From an uncultured Candidatus Saccharibacteria bacterium (GTDB lineage Bacteria > Patescibacteria > Saccharimonadia > Saccharimonadales > UBA1547), in the NCBI GenBank assembly GCA_946480535.1, contig CAMLKA010000008.1, positions 1-28,677 on the forward strand: a stretch of DNA of 28,677 nt. Reading direction: 5' to 3'. Shown piece after piece: positions 6,858-13,406 of the stretch (position 1 is the first letter of the stretch; each line of letters opens with the position of its first letter). Under the pieces are notes generated by a model, which had not been told where the DNA came from, searched no databases, and saw nothing but the letters and a program-made list of their open reading frames with translations. Position numbers and translations under genes: made by a program.

Positions 6858-6885
6858 GTTTCAGTACCGTCCCGGTATTTGAAAC
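6858..6885 (+). promoter_or_regulatory. Stem-loop in terC2 leader
   Basis: GTTTCA pairs with TGAAAC (outer 6 bp), and TACCG pairs with CGGTA (inner 5 bp, three-base loop), with small unpaired bases between. TerC-superfamily genes are sometimes controlled by Mn2+ riboswitches, but I do not see the conserved yybP-ykoY core, so only a structured leader is claimed. Confidence 0.45.
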
Positions 6886-6912
6886 CACGACCCCTCCAAA
6901 GAAAGGCACTCG

Positions 6913-8196
6913 ATGTTCTGGAGAATCTTCCGCTGGTCGTTCCTCGTAACGGCCGCGTCCCTGGTGACTGCCTGGATCTACGGCAGTTGGGATGCTCTGA
7001 TCCTGTGCATCCTCCTCGGCATCCTCGAGGTGTCGCTCTCGTTCGACAACGCGGTGGTCAACGCCACCGTGCTGCGCAAGATGAGCAGGTTCTGGCAACA
7101 GATCTTCCTCACCATCGGCATCTTCATCGCCGTGTTCGGCATGCGCCTCATCTTCCCGCTTCTCGTCGTCAGCCTCGCTGCGCAGATCGGGATGTGGGAG
7201 GCGCTCATGCTCGCACTCGAGAAGGGTGACCCGCACGAGCCCGGCACCTACGGCTACATCATGGCCGAGGCCAGCCCGCAGATCTACGCCTTCGGCGGCG
7301 CGTTCCTCGGGGTGTTGTTCCTGAACTACATCTTCGAGCACCGCGACGTTCACTGGCTGCACTGGATCGAACGGCCCCTCGGCTTCATCGGCAAGCACAC
7401 CCAGCTCGGCTTCTTCAACGTGGCATCGGTCATCGTGACCGCCGCCACCATCACGTTCGTCGCACTCTTCGTCGCCAGCGACCCCATGTCCATCCTCATC
7501 GCAGGTGGGCTCGGGCTGCTGGCCTACCTCGGTGTCGACGCGCTCGGCAAGATGTTCCACATCGAGACCGAGGAAGAGGCCGAAGAGGAAGCCATCAAGG
7601 CTGCGTCTGCACCGTCCAAGCTGGTCGTCCTGACCGGTAAGGCGGCGTTCATGTCGTTCCTCTACCTCGAGTTCCTGGATGCATCGTTCTCGTTCGACGG
7701 CGTCATCGGCGCTTTCGCGATCACGTCCGACCCGATCATCATCGCCCTCGGCCTCGGCCTCATCGGTGCGATGTTCGTCCGGTCGATCACGATCTACCTG
7801 GTCCGCCAGGGAACGCTGGACGAGTACATCTACCTCGAGCACGGCGCCCACTGGGCGATCGGTGCGCTGGCAGCGATCATGTTCATCGGCATCGGGACCC
7901 ATGTCAACGAGATCATCACCGGTCTGCTCGGCGTGGGCATCATAGGCGCCTCGTTCGCGAGCAGCCTCGTCTTCAAGCACCGCAAGGACCGCGAGGAGGC
8001 CGAAGAGCTCGGCATCACCCTCAAGGAACTGCAGGCTCAGCGCAAGCTCGAGCACAAGCGGAAGATCGATGCCGCCCAGGCGGAAGAGGACGAGCAGCGC
8101 AAGGAGCGCAAGCTCGCGAAGGCCAACGCCCGCAGCGGCTACGGCTCGAGCGACTCGTTCGACTTCGGTGACGGAGATGGAGGTGGCGGCGACTAA
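6913..8196 (+). CDS. DUF475 / TerC-superfamily integral membrane protein (GC-rich copy)
   Basis: This 427-aa paralogue of the protein at 723 is more like actinobacterial DUF475 proteins. It carries the same signatures: EVSLSFDNAVVNA (about 39-51), WQQIFLTIGIFIAVFGMRLI, GDPHEPGTYGYI, DASFSFDGVIGAFA, and GAHWAIGALA before the last helix. Unlike the first copy, it has an acidic cytoplasmic loop (EEEAEEEA at about 218-226). Its C-terminal extension of about 70 residues is highly charged (KRKIDAAQAEEDEQ) and ends in a Gly/Asp-rich tail that may bind cations or partners. ATG at 6913 has AGAAAGG 8-9 nt upstream. Nearly all codons end in G or C, while the first copy uses moderate GC, so the two copies have different histories. 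It has its own promoter and terminators. The probable role is metal-ion transport across the inner membrane during stress. Confidence 0.88.
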   Translation: MFWRIFRWSFLVTAASLVTAWIYGSWDALILCILLGILEVSLSFDNAVVNATVLRKMSRFWQQIFLTIGIFIAVFGMRLIFPLLVVSLAAQIGMWEALMLALEKGDPHEPGTYGYIMAEASPQIYAFGGAFLGVLFLNYIFEHRDVHWLHWIERPLGFIGKHTQLGFFNVASVIVTAATITFVALFVASDPMSILIAGGLGLLAYLGVDALGKMFHIETEEEAEEEAIKAASAPSKLVVLTGKAAFMSFLYLEFLDASFSFDGVIGAFAITSDPIIIALGLGLIGAMFVRSITIYLVRQGTLDEYIYLEHGAHWAIGALAAIMFIGIGTHVNEIITGLLGVGIIGASFASSLVFKHRKDREEAEELGITLKELQAQRKLEHKRKIDAAQAEEDEQRKERKLAKANARSGYGSSDSFDFGDGDGGGGD

Positions 8197-8243
8197 CCAG
8201 TCGACCGCCTTCGGTTCGAGCAACGCCAGAGATGGCTGTCAAC

Positions 8244-8280
8244 GCCCCCGGTTCGCTTTATGCGGCCGGGGGCTTTGCCT
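8244..8280 (+). terminator. GC-rich terminator of terC2
   Basis: An 8-bp stem GCCCCCGG (8244-8251) with CCGGGGGC (8266-8273) is followed by TTTGCCTTTTT, a reasonable T tract. Confidence 0.7.
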
Positions 8281-8327
8281 TTTTACACCTTTACGCCCCC
8301 CTTGCAATCCCGCTCACCATACAAGAA

Positions 8328-8372
8328 ACAATAAAAAATAAGACCCTATAGTAAGGTCTTATTTTTTATTGT
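8328..8372. terminator. Bidirectional terminator with perfect 18-bp stem
   Basis: An 18-nt arm (8328-8345) pairs perfectly with 8355-8372 around a 9-nt loop. A-rich and T-rich flanks in the stem give a U tract in both directions. It separates the convergent terC2 and PRTase operon and is of native, AT-rich type. Confidence 0.8.
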
Positions 8373-8392
8373 GAACAAAAGATGCGCTCAGG

Positions 8393-9268
8393 CTACCTAA
8401 GAACGAGCTCCCTTACATCACTACTGACGCGAGTTAGTACCGCTCGGGCAAACGTGCGCACACCTTCGGTGTAGCCAGGCATCTGCTCGAGTTCATCGCC
8501 CGCGATATAATCACGAAGCGTTTCAAGCACTGATACGTCAGAAATGGCATTAGTAAACTCGGCAACTTCCTCTGGATCAGCAGAAACAATCATCTTACAA
8601 AGACGAGCGTTCGGTACGAAAATGTCAGTTGTATTTGCAAGACGAGCGACATCACCAAGTGAGCGAATCGCACAGTGATTCACCGCTGCTTCAATTGTCG
8701 GATCATTCAATCCTTCCGTAGCAGTCAAGAGATACGTGTGATACACCTCCGTGTCCACACCGTTCCTATCAAACAGCCCCTGAACCGAGCCCTCATGTGA
8801 ACCAGTCACAAGGATATCGTCCAAACCGATAAATGCATCCGCCTTAACATCAAGCCCTTCAGGAAAACGAAGACTATTGCGCTTAATCTGCGCATCACGC
8901 TCTTCTACGGACATAGTTGCATAGTCGCCCTGAGTAAGATACGTACGCTTAATCTGGAAGGTTTCGACATCGGCATCCCCAAGTCGATTCTGCAACTGTG
9001 TAGCAAATGGCCGCAAGATTGAATCTGAAGCAGGTGGCGCAACTTTAAACGCAGAAGATGTTACAAGAATGCGCCCTCCATCAAGTTCATCGTGCGCATC
9101 AGCAAAAGCATCAGCTAACTTAATACCGAACTCTTTGGCGACCACACCGTCCCCATACTTAAAATTACTATAATCCTCAACAGAAACTTTTCCACCAGTA
9201 GTATATGGACGACCTTCAGGATCACGACCACCAAGGGTGTCCAGGCTAAAACGATTACGCGACGACAT
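8393..9268 (-). CDS. Phosphoribosyltransferase-like protein, second of tandem pair
   Basis: This 291-aa protein has a probable type I phosphoribosyltransferase fold. The PRPP-binding motif is at residues 147-156 (IGLDDILVTG): hydrophobic strand, Asp-Asp at 150-151, then a Thr-Gly phosphate loop. It aligns by eye with the upstream gene along its length. Shared elements are an N-terminal V-x(2)-E-x-YS...K-x-G segment (about 28-40), the region before the PRPP motif with GDYA..SVEER, and a C-terminal helical domain (about 205-290). The two look like tandem paralogues. Ter clusters are known to carry PRTases with extra C-terminal domains, proposed to make a nucleoside-like metabolite. It overlaps the upstream gene by 14 bp, so translation is probably coupled. 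Base composition is native. The substrate is unknown; a standard nucleobase salvage enzyme is a less likely alternative because of the tandem arrangement. Confidence 0.7.
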   Translation of the reverse strand: MSSRNRFSLDTLGGRDPEGRPYTTGGKVSVEDYSNFKYGDGVVAKEFGIKLADAFADAHDELDGGRILVTSSAFKVAPPASDSILRPFATQLQNRLGDADVETFQIKRTYLTQGDYATMSVEERDAQIKRNSLRFPEGLDVKADAFIGLDDILVTGSHEGSVQGLFDRNGVDTEVYHTYLLTATEGLNDPTIEAAVNHCAIRSLGDVARLANTTDIFVPNARLCKMIVSADPEEVAEFTNAISDVSVLETLRDYIAGDELEQMPGYTEGVRTFARAVLTRVSSDVRELVLR

Positions 9269-10130
9269 GAGTTTGACTCCTTCTTCCTACAACGACATTT
9301 CGCAAGTAGGTATAATTATTTACATAGTTTTTAACAAAATCCGGTCCAGTATCAGCTGCTCCCCTTACAATCTCTTCTATATAGACAGGGTCGACTGTAC
9401 TCACCATTTCGGCGAGAACATCAGGCCGAGCGCTCAGTATTAATTTCAGCGTGCGAATATTGAGATCAAAATCCCCCGCCATCATAAACTTTGTGACGTC
9501 CGCAGCCGACTGAACAGCAACTGAGTTTATATCACTTTCGACGTGTGGCGCTTCTTTTGCCTGACGTGCATCGAATAGTGCAATATACCCCAACATGACC
9601 TGCGCTGGCACCTGTCCAGCCTGTTCGATAACCTCCATCATGCGGCGCTCTGCACCACCAGATATTCGAATATCGTCAAGAACAACAAGTGTGCGATCGG
9701 CTACATCAACCCCTTTAATACTGAGATCCGTCTGACTTAGCTCAGCAAGTCGCTCGGCAACAGACGCTTTGGAGTAATCGGTTACCGCAACTTCACCCTT
9801 ATGCACCTTGAGAATCTCACCCGGATGATATCCTCGCTCAACACGCTCTTCATTAATGACGTCCAGAGCGTATCGGGATAAGTACCCACAGGCCGGCTGT
9901 ACCGCCTTATAAGGTACAAGAAATAACGGCGGACTCTCCCCACTCATGATTGCCGGCATGTCCCGAGTAATAGATTCTGTCATCTGGTTGGCGAATCGTT
10001 TTGTATCTGAACGACTCCCGTGTTTCATGCGGCTATACGCTTCTAGGTCGAGGACGCGGCCACTCGTTTCTTCAATGGCACCGCTCGAATTAAAATGAAG
10101 CTCGTGGACCGACGAGGTATGTATGTCCAT
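9255..10130 (-). CDS. Phosphoribosyltransferase-like protein, first of tandem pair
   Basis: A 291-aa protein with the PRPP-binding motif RTLVVLDDIRISGGAE at about residues 146-161 (Asp152-Asp153, then Ser-Gly-Gly). The preceding region has YSKASVAERL (119-128), the counterpart of the SVEER block in its paralogue. An early strand LFLVPYKAVQPA (69-80) probably forms the core beta sheet. The C-terminal 100 residues, beginning around AADVTKFMMAGDFDLNIRTL, are shared only with the paralogue. The start ATG overlaps the stop of the HAD gene by one base (TAATG), which indicates translational coupling. The likely role is attachment or removal of a ribose-phosphate group in a Ter-associated small-molecule pathway, with the HAD enzyme acting on a phosphorylated intermediate. 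The pathway is inferred from context. Confidence 0.72.
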   Translation of the reverse strand: MDIHTSSVHELHFNSSGAIEETSGRVLDLEAYSRMKHGSRSDTKRFANQMTESITRDMPAIMSGESPPLFLVPYKAVQPACGYLSRYALDVINEERVERGYHPGEILKVHKGEVAVTDYSKASVAERLAELSQTDLSIKGVDVADRTLVVLDDIRISGGAERRMMEVIEQAGQVPAQVMLGYIALFDARQAKEAPHVESDINSVAVQSAADVTKFMMAGDFDLNIRTLKLILSARPDVLAEMVSTVDPVYIEEIVRGAADTGPDFVKNYVNNYTYLRNVVVGRRSQTHVVA

Positions 10131-10831
10131 TATATGAGCCCCCGTTCTACGGCGTCCTTAATGGTTGGAGCCGCCACGACCCCATCCTCAACCTCACCCC
10201 CATCCTCACGAAGTAGCACGGCCTTCATTCCAGCGCGAGTTGCACCTTCATAATCTGCGATTGGATTATCGCCAACATGCACAACATCCTCATTACTCAG
10301 TGCAAGCAGCTTTGCCGCAGCATGAAAGATACGTGCATCAGGCTTTGCGACACCTTGCTCATTTGAAAAGACTTCACCCTGAGCTGACTGCAAAATGCCA
10401 ATAGAGTGAAGTGCCCTGCGCATAATATGTCCGTCGAGAAATCCGGTATTACTTGATAGTACGATAGGTTTTCGCTCTGCCAATCCTGCAAGCGTATTGA
10501 CGATACCTGGTTCATTAGGCACCGGAGGGTACTCCAAAAATATATCGTGGATATCATTTGCCATTGCAATGAGGCTTTTTTGTGGCAATAGAACGCCATG
10601 TCGCTCCGCAATAAGTTCGAGCCGATCAGCGGCACCAAGCTGTTCCCCTGTTTCTTCGGTGCGCTCGTCTGCAAGCGCATCAACCTCGCGTACAGAAGCG
10701 CGCACATCAGCAATAGGCGCAGAAAGCACGTCAGCAATATACTCGTCTCGCGCCAGTTTATAACCGGGGTTGTGCTTCACAAGCGTGCTCCAAATATCAA
10801 AGCTCACGCCTCGGCTCTCAAAACTATTCAT
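10130..10831 (-). CDS. HAD-superfamily hydrolase
   Basis: A 233-aa cytoplasmic HAD-family phosphatase. All four motifs are visible: nucleophile Asp12 in FDIWSTL, Ser126-Ser127-Asn128 in VLSSNTG, Lys163 in AKPDARIF, and GDNPIAD (187-193) with the Mg2+-binding acids. Trp14 stands where phosphatases usually have the second Asp (DxD). Some HAD branches, such as haloacid dehalogenase-like enzymes, tolerate this, so the reaction could be unusual. A helical cap is expected between residues 16 and 110. It is the first gene of the HAD-PRTase-PRTase operon, with a one-base overlap to the next gene. The promoter -10 is only 7 nt from ATG 10831, so the mRNA is probably leaderless. HAD enzymes recur with PRTases in ter clusters. 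A stand-alone housekeeping phosphatase is the alternative. Confidence 0.82.
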   Translation of the reverse strand: MNSFESRGVSFDIWSTLVKHNPGYKLARDEYIADVLSAPIADVRASVREVDALADERTEETGEQLGAADRLELIAERHGVLLPQKSLIAMANDIHDIFLEYPPVPNEPGIVNTLAGLAERKPIVLSSNTGFLDGHIMRRALHSIGILQSAQGEVFSNEQGVAKPDARIFHAAAKLLALSNEDVVHVGDNPIADYEGATRAGMKAVLLREDGGEVEDGVVAAPTIKDAVERGLI

Positions 10832-10838
10832 AAATATT

Positions 10839-10867
10839 ATTATACTATATTTTACTTAAAAAGTAAA
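10839..10867 (-). promoter_or_regulatory. Promoter of HAD-PRTase operon, near-leaderless
   Basis: On the minus strand TTTACT (10862-10867), 17 bp, TATAAT (10839-10844). Only 7 nt separate the -10 from the ATG, and no SD can fit. Confidence 0.65.
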
Positions 10868-10927
10868 CTACTAATACCCTTTTTACTGCCCATGTCAAAC
10901 ATTATTACCGCACTAACTGGTCACCTC

Positions 10928-10956
10928 TTTACAAACCACCTCTTTTCAGATACAAT
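10928..10956 (+). promoter_or_regulatory. Promoter of rpmE2, near-leaderless
   Basis: TTTACA (10928-10933), 17 bp, TACAAT (10951-10956). The start codon is 10 nt downstream with no SD. This promoter fixes the L31 start at 10967 rather than any of the upstream in-frame ATGs. Confidence 0.65.
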
Positions 10957-10966
10957 AGTTCAGATT

Positions 10967-11287
10967 ATGAAAAGCAATTTACACCCAACCGACTACAGGC
11001 CTGTCGTATTTAGCGACGAGGTCGCCGGTTTTGCGTTCTTGACTCAGTCAACTGCACAAACCAACGAAACAATTAAGTGGGAAGATGGCAACGAGTACCC
11101 ACTCGTAAAGATTCACATCTCAAGCGCCTCTCACCCGTTCTTCACCGGTGAAGAAAAGATCATCGACACCGAAGGTCGTGTCGACCGCTTCAAGAACCGC
11201 TTCGCAGCTGCAGAAGCTCGCAAGGAAGCACTTGCAAACAAGGCAAAGAAAGCCGCTGCAAAGAAAGCCCGCAAGGCAGACCAATAA
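10967..11287 (+). CDS. rpmE2: Large ribosomal subunit protein bL31, type B
   Basis: A 106-aa L31 protein of the 50S subunit. The order of conserved blocks is diagnostic: [11 protein letters not shown] near the N-terminus, [37 protein letters not shown], then [13 protein letters not shown]. It is the B type, lacking the zinc-binding Cys residues of L31 A, so it does not depend on zinc. A Lys/Ala-rich tail of about 25 residues extends past the usual end and is likely disordered, contacting rRNA. The reading frame is open further upstream, but the promoter at 10928-10956 places the start at ATG 10967, where the family N-terminus begins. It ends in a strong intrinsic terminator. Base composition is native. 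Confidence 0.93.
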   Translation: MKSNLHPTDYRPVVFSDEVAGFAFLTQSTAQTNETIKWEDGNEYPLVKIHISSASHPFFTGEEKIIDTEGRVDRFKNRFAAAEARKEALANKAKKAAAKKARKADQ

Positions 11288-11304
11288 GCGCTTCGTGCCC
11301 ACAC

Positions 11305-11335
11305 AAAGAACCTCCCGCTTGGGAGGTTCTTTTTT
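11305..11335 (+). terminator. Intrinsic terminator of rpmE2
   Basis: A perfect 12-bp stem (11305-11316 with 11321-11332) with loop GCTT runs into a T tract. It directly abuts the -10 box of the next gene. Confidence 0.85.
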
Positions 11336-11337
11336 GC

Positions 11338-11343
11338 TATAAT
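11338..11343 (+). promoter_or_regulatory. -10 box of 77-aa membrane gene
   Basis: TATAAT preceded by TGC (extended -10 type), 9 nt before ATG 11353, so the mRNA is probably leaderless. Confidence 0.5.
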
Positions 11344-11352
11344 AACGTCACG

Positions 11353-11586
11353 ATGAAGCAAGACCGTTCTTCAAAGACACAAAAGATCGTGCTCTATACC
11401 TCAGGGCCACTTTTCGCACTGCTCGGGCTTCTTACGGCCCAGCGAGCCATGCAAACAACGAGTCAAAACGAGGCGCTCCTCTTTGCTCTGCTGGCGACAT
11501 TCTTCGGAACAATATTTTTCGGCTGGATTATCTTCGTGATTCTTCTTCTGCGTCTTCGCAGCCTTGATCGCAAAGACAAGAAATAG
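11353..11586 (+). CDS. Small two-helix membrane protein, unknown function
   Basis: A 77-aa protein of unknown family. A basic N-terminus (MKQDRSSKTQK) is followed by a first hydrophobic helix at about residues 12-28 and a second, longer one at about 41-67 (LLFALLATFFGTIFFGWIIF). It ends in a charged tail (RLRSLDRKDKK). By the positive-inside rule both termini are cytoplasmic. The -10 box lies 9 nt upstream and no SD is visible. It converges on the DUF3817 gene with an 18-bp gap. No function can be inferred from context. Confidence 0.6.
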   Translation: MKQDRSSKTQKIVLYTSGPLFALLGLLTAQRAMQTTSQNEALLFALLATFFGTIFFGWIIFVILLLRLRSLDRKDKK

Positions 11587-11604
11587 CTCACCCGGCTTTT
11601 TAGA

Positions 11605-12012
11605 TTATTCTTCAATTAAGTTTTTCGGCGGATCAATAACCACCGGGTACTTCTTGCGGTGCCAGGCCATAATCTGCTCAAATAACAGTGAGGTGAACGG
11701 CGGAACTCCTGCGGCGAGTGCACCCGCTAGGCGCCAAAAGCCCCACCCCATACTGCGAAATGTTGCGAGCACCGCAGCAAAGTAAGCCACAAAAAACATG
11801 CCATGAATACGTCCTGCAACAGATATAAAAGCATCGTCGAGCGGCAAATCAAAGCGACGATAGATAATAGCCCCAATGAGCAGCGACCACCCTATTGCCT
11901 CTAAAAAACACCCGAGGCGATAAATCCACCAGGCTTCTTTATCGGTAAACCAATGCATTTGGTCGTAAATAAACATCACGTACCGTTGGCCAGTTGCCAT
12001 GAGCTCTTTCAT
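11605..12012 (-). CDS. DUF3817-family membrane protein
   Basis: A 135-aa protein with about three membrane helices that fits the DUF3817 family. Visible features are YRLGCFLEAIGWSLLIGAII, the central GRIHGMFFVAYFAAVLA with the family's Gly-x-x-His-Gly, and GVPPFTSLLFEQIM near the end. Family members are small integral membrane proteins, widespread in Actinobacteria and Firmicutes, without an assigned biochemical role. The start at 12012 is chosen because a TATACT box lies 7 nt upstream; a later Met (residue 5) is possible. The N-terminus before the first helix is about 28 residues and aromatic-rich. It appears to be a single-gene unit, convergent with the 77-aa gene. Confidence 0.75.
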   Translation of the reverse strand: MKELMATGQRYVMFIYDQMHWFTDKEAWWIYRLGCFLEAIGWSLLIGAIIYRRFDLPLDDAFISVAGRIHGMFFVAYFAAVLATFRSMGWGFWRLAGALAAGVPPFTSLLFEQIMAWHRKKYPVVIDPPKNLIEE

Positions 12013-12019
12013 TCCCCTT

Positions 12020-12025
12020 AGTATA
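12020..12025 (-). promoter_or_regulatory. -10 box of DUF3817 gene
   Basis: TATACT on the minus strand, 7 nt before ATG 12012. The seven bases AAGGGGA could alternatively act as an SD on a longer mRNA. Confidence 0.4.
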
Positions 12026-12148
12026 GAGGAAAAGTTGCTGTTTCGCTGTTTTCAGCTCGTCAGCACAAATACACATTTGTGGACAGCAGCAGGTGATATC
12101 GGGACTGCCTAGGCCCGGGTCGCACGAAGCGGCCGATGTTTTCAGTTG

Positions 12149-12169
12149 TTGGCAGGAACGTCCTGCCAA
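12149..12169 (-). terminator. Hairpin after the 186-aa gene, without U tract
   Basis: A perfect 9-bp stem TTGGCAGGA/TCCTGCCAA with a 3-nt loop lies 7 bp beyond the stop codon. No T run follows, as in many terminators of high-GC bacteria. Confidence 0.5.
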
Positions 12170-12176
12170 TGCACCC

Positions 12177-12737
12177 CTAGTGAGCGCTCGCAGCGCTCTT
12201 GAGCCGCGTCGATCCGCCGCCGGCGCCCAGCAGCACCTTCTCGTGGAATGCGAGAGGCGGCTGCCGGTCGGCCGAGGCGAAGACCTCACGGAAGAACATG
12301 AAGTTCTCGTAGGCATCCATCGCCGATCCGACATCCCGCGCGGGGATGTGATGCGGCAGCAGCTCGAACGAGTTGCCGATAATCATGAACGCGTCGAGAT
12401 CGATGTACGACACCCGAGCCAGTCGCGCCGCCACACCCGGAGCGCTCTGCTGGAAGTACCGCAGAACGTCGGGCAGGTTGTGCGTGACCAAGGTCACCGC
12501 CGCACCGAAGTGGTCGGCGATGAACTCGAGAATGGCGGCGTTCCAGTCGATCGACTCGCCCCAGCCGCCGTACCCCTCGGTGTCGCGGGTCAGCTTGAGG
12601 GTGTCGTAGATCAGACCGTCTTCGTCTCCGGCGATGAGGGTCATGTCGAAGGCGTTGACGTAGTAGTCGCCGGTTCCGTAGCGCTTGAAGCGCAGGTAGA
12701 CCACCAGGTGCGTGGGGACCTTGTCCAGAATGTCCAT
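12177..12737 (-). CDS. Unknown 186-aa GC-rich protein
   Basis: I do not recognise this family. The protein is soluble and acidic, without signal peptide or membrane helix. It begins with a beta-rich part (THLVVYLRFKRYGTGDYYV) and has an acidic segment AGDEDGLIYD at about 36-45. The middle is helical, with WNAAILEFIADHFGAAVTLV then THNLPDVLRYF (about 64-95), followed by a hydrophobic strand YIDLDAFMIIGN. The last 20 residues are Gly/Ser/Ala-rich and probably disordered. The HN-x2-D segment recalls part of DEDD nucleases, but the expected Asp-x-Glu first motif is absent, so no such claim is made. ATG 12737 has an SD-like AGAAAAGAG. Codons are strongly GC-ending, in contrast to both neighbours. 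It has a consensus promoter and a hairpin terminator of its own, which marks it as a separately acquired unit. Confidence 0.7.
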   Translation of the reverse strand: MDILDKVPTHLVVYLRFKRYGTGDYYVNAFDMTLIAGDEDGLIYDTLKLTRDTEGYGGWGESIDWNAAILEFIADHFGAAVTLVTHNLPDVLRYFQQSAPGVAARLARVSYIDLDAFMIIGNSFELLPHHIPARDVGSAMDAYENFMFFREVFASADRQPPLAFHEKVLLGAGGGSTRLKSAASAH

Positions 12738-12751
12738 TGTCGCTCTTTTCT

Positions 12752-12765
12752 AGGGATTTCTCCCT
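12752..12765 (-). promoter_or_regulatory. GAAA-tetraloop hairpin upstream of 186-aa gene
   Basis: On the minus strand AGGGA-GAAA-TCCCT forms a 5-bp stem with a GNRA loop 14 nt before the start codon, very like the hairpin before terD at 2498-2511. Confidence 0.45.
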
Positions 12766-12849
12766 GATTGACGTACTGAAAAGACGTAAACGAGGGAGGG
12801 TCTCAAGGTGCGATCTCCCGAGCTGTTACCCCCGTTTGATGATATGAAC

Positions 12850-12878
12850 ATTATACACCTTTTTGGTGTTTTTGTCAA
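12850..12878 (-). promoter_or_regulatory. Consensus sigma70 promoter of the 186-aa gene
   Basis: On the minus strand a perfect TTGACA (12873-12878), 17 bp, and a perfect TATAAT (12850-12855). The spacer carries an inverted repeat ACACC-AAAAA-GGTGT. The leader is over 100 nt. The -35 and spacer repeat almost base for base the promoter at 103-131. Confidence 0.8.
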
Positions 12879-12919
12879 TATGCTTACGCTCCCCTCACCC
12901 CTATACATCATGCATATGC

Positions 12920-12925
12920 TATGAT
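12920..12925 (+). promoter_or_regulatory. Extended -10 box of membrane gene 12932
   Basis: TATGAT preceded by TGC (extended -10), only 6 nt before ATG 12932, which implies a leaderless mRNA. Confidence 0.4.
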
Positions 12926-12931
12926 ACTGCT

Positions 12932-13348
12932 ATGGACACCTCTTCTTCGGACAAAACCGACCTATACCTTCTTTTCATAACGGCAATTATTGCAATCATC
13001 ACAATCATTTGTGGGTTCGCACTGCAACAGTATGCTATAAGCGATTTCTTTGATTATGGCGAAAGTGTCGCCCTTGTGACGTATAGCGCCCTCGGGTTTA
13101 CTCCCCTCTCCATATGGGCGTTCGCGCTCAACCTCCCGCCATCTTCAGGAAGACGCGCCCTCACCATCACGTGGCAGATTATAACTGTCGCCGTTCTCTT
13201 AGCCTCCTTCCCTCCAACAAACCCTATTGTTCTCGGTCTTGATCCGCTCATCCTTCTACTGTCACCTCTCAGCGTAGTGTGTATTGCTCTCTTTGGCATC
13301 TCCATGGCTCGTAGCTACGGCGCCAAGCGTCGCGCTCAGAAGTCTTGA
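12932..13348 (+). CDS. Four-helix membrane protein, unknown function
   Basis: A 138-aa protein with four predicted hydrophobic segments, at about residues 9-29, 43-64, 74-92 and 103-125, and a basic tail (ARSYGAKRRAQKS). No family is recognised. The start is set at ATG 12932: the -10 box lies 6 nt upstream, and an upstream in-frame ATG would fall before this promoter. It ends with TGA, one of the genes showing that TGA is a stop here. It lies 58 bp before prfA, which has its own -10, and is divergent from the GC-rich 186-aa gene. Base composition is native. No function can be inferred. Confidence 0.6.
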   Translation: MDTSSSDKTDLYLLFITAIIAIITIICGFALQQYAISDFFDYGESVALVTYSALGFTPLSIWAFALNLPPSSGRRALTITWQIITVAVLLASFPPTNPIVLGLDPLILLLSPLSVVCIALFGISMARSYGAKRRAQKS

Positions 13349-13390
13349 GTCTTAGCGCAGCTTACCATGGAAAAAACAGAGGTCATCTGT

Positions 13391-13396
13391 TATAAT
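13391..13396 (+). promoter_or_regulatory. -10 box of prfA
   Basis: TATAAT 10 nt before ATG 13407. A weak -35 candidate, TGGAAA, lies 17 bp upstream. No SD is present. Confidence 0.5.
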
Positions 13397-13406
13397 TACC
13401 TCAGTT

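Noticed and set aside
6817..6912. yybP-ykoY Mn2+ riboswitch in the terC2 leader
   Set aside because: This family controls TerC-type genes elsewhere, but the conserved core (such as the GGGGAGU-type segment) is not seen. Only a simple nested stem-loop is present.
6847..8223. 458-aa open frame on the minus strand opposite terC2
   Set aside because: It is a by-product of GC-rich codons in terC2. It is rich in Asp/Glu/Arg without any domain, has no SD, and the + strand gene is clearly a DUF475 protein.
12093..12767. 224-aa open frame opposite the 186-aa gene
   Set aside because: It runs across the promoter-side hairpin and the terminator hairpin of the minus-strand gene and has no SD.
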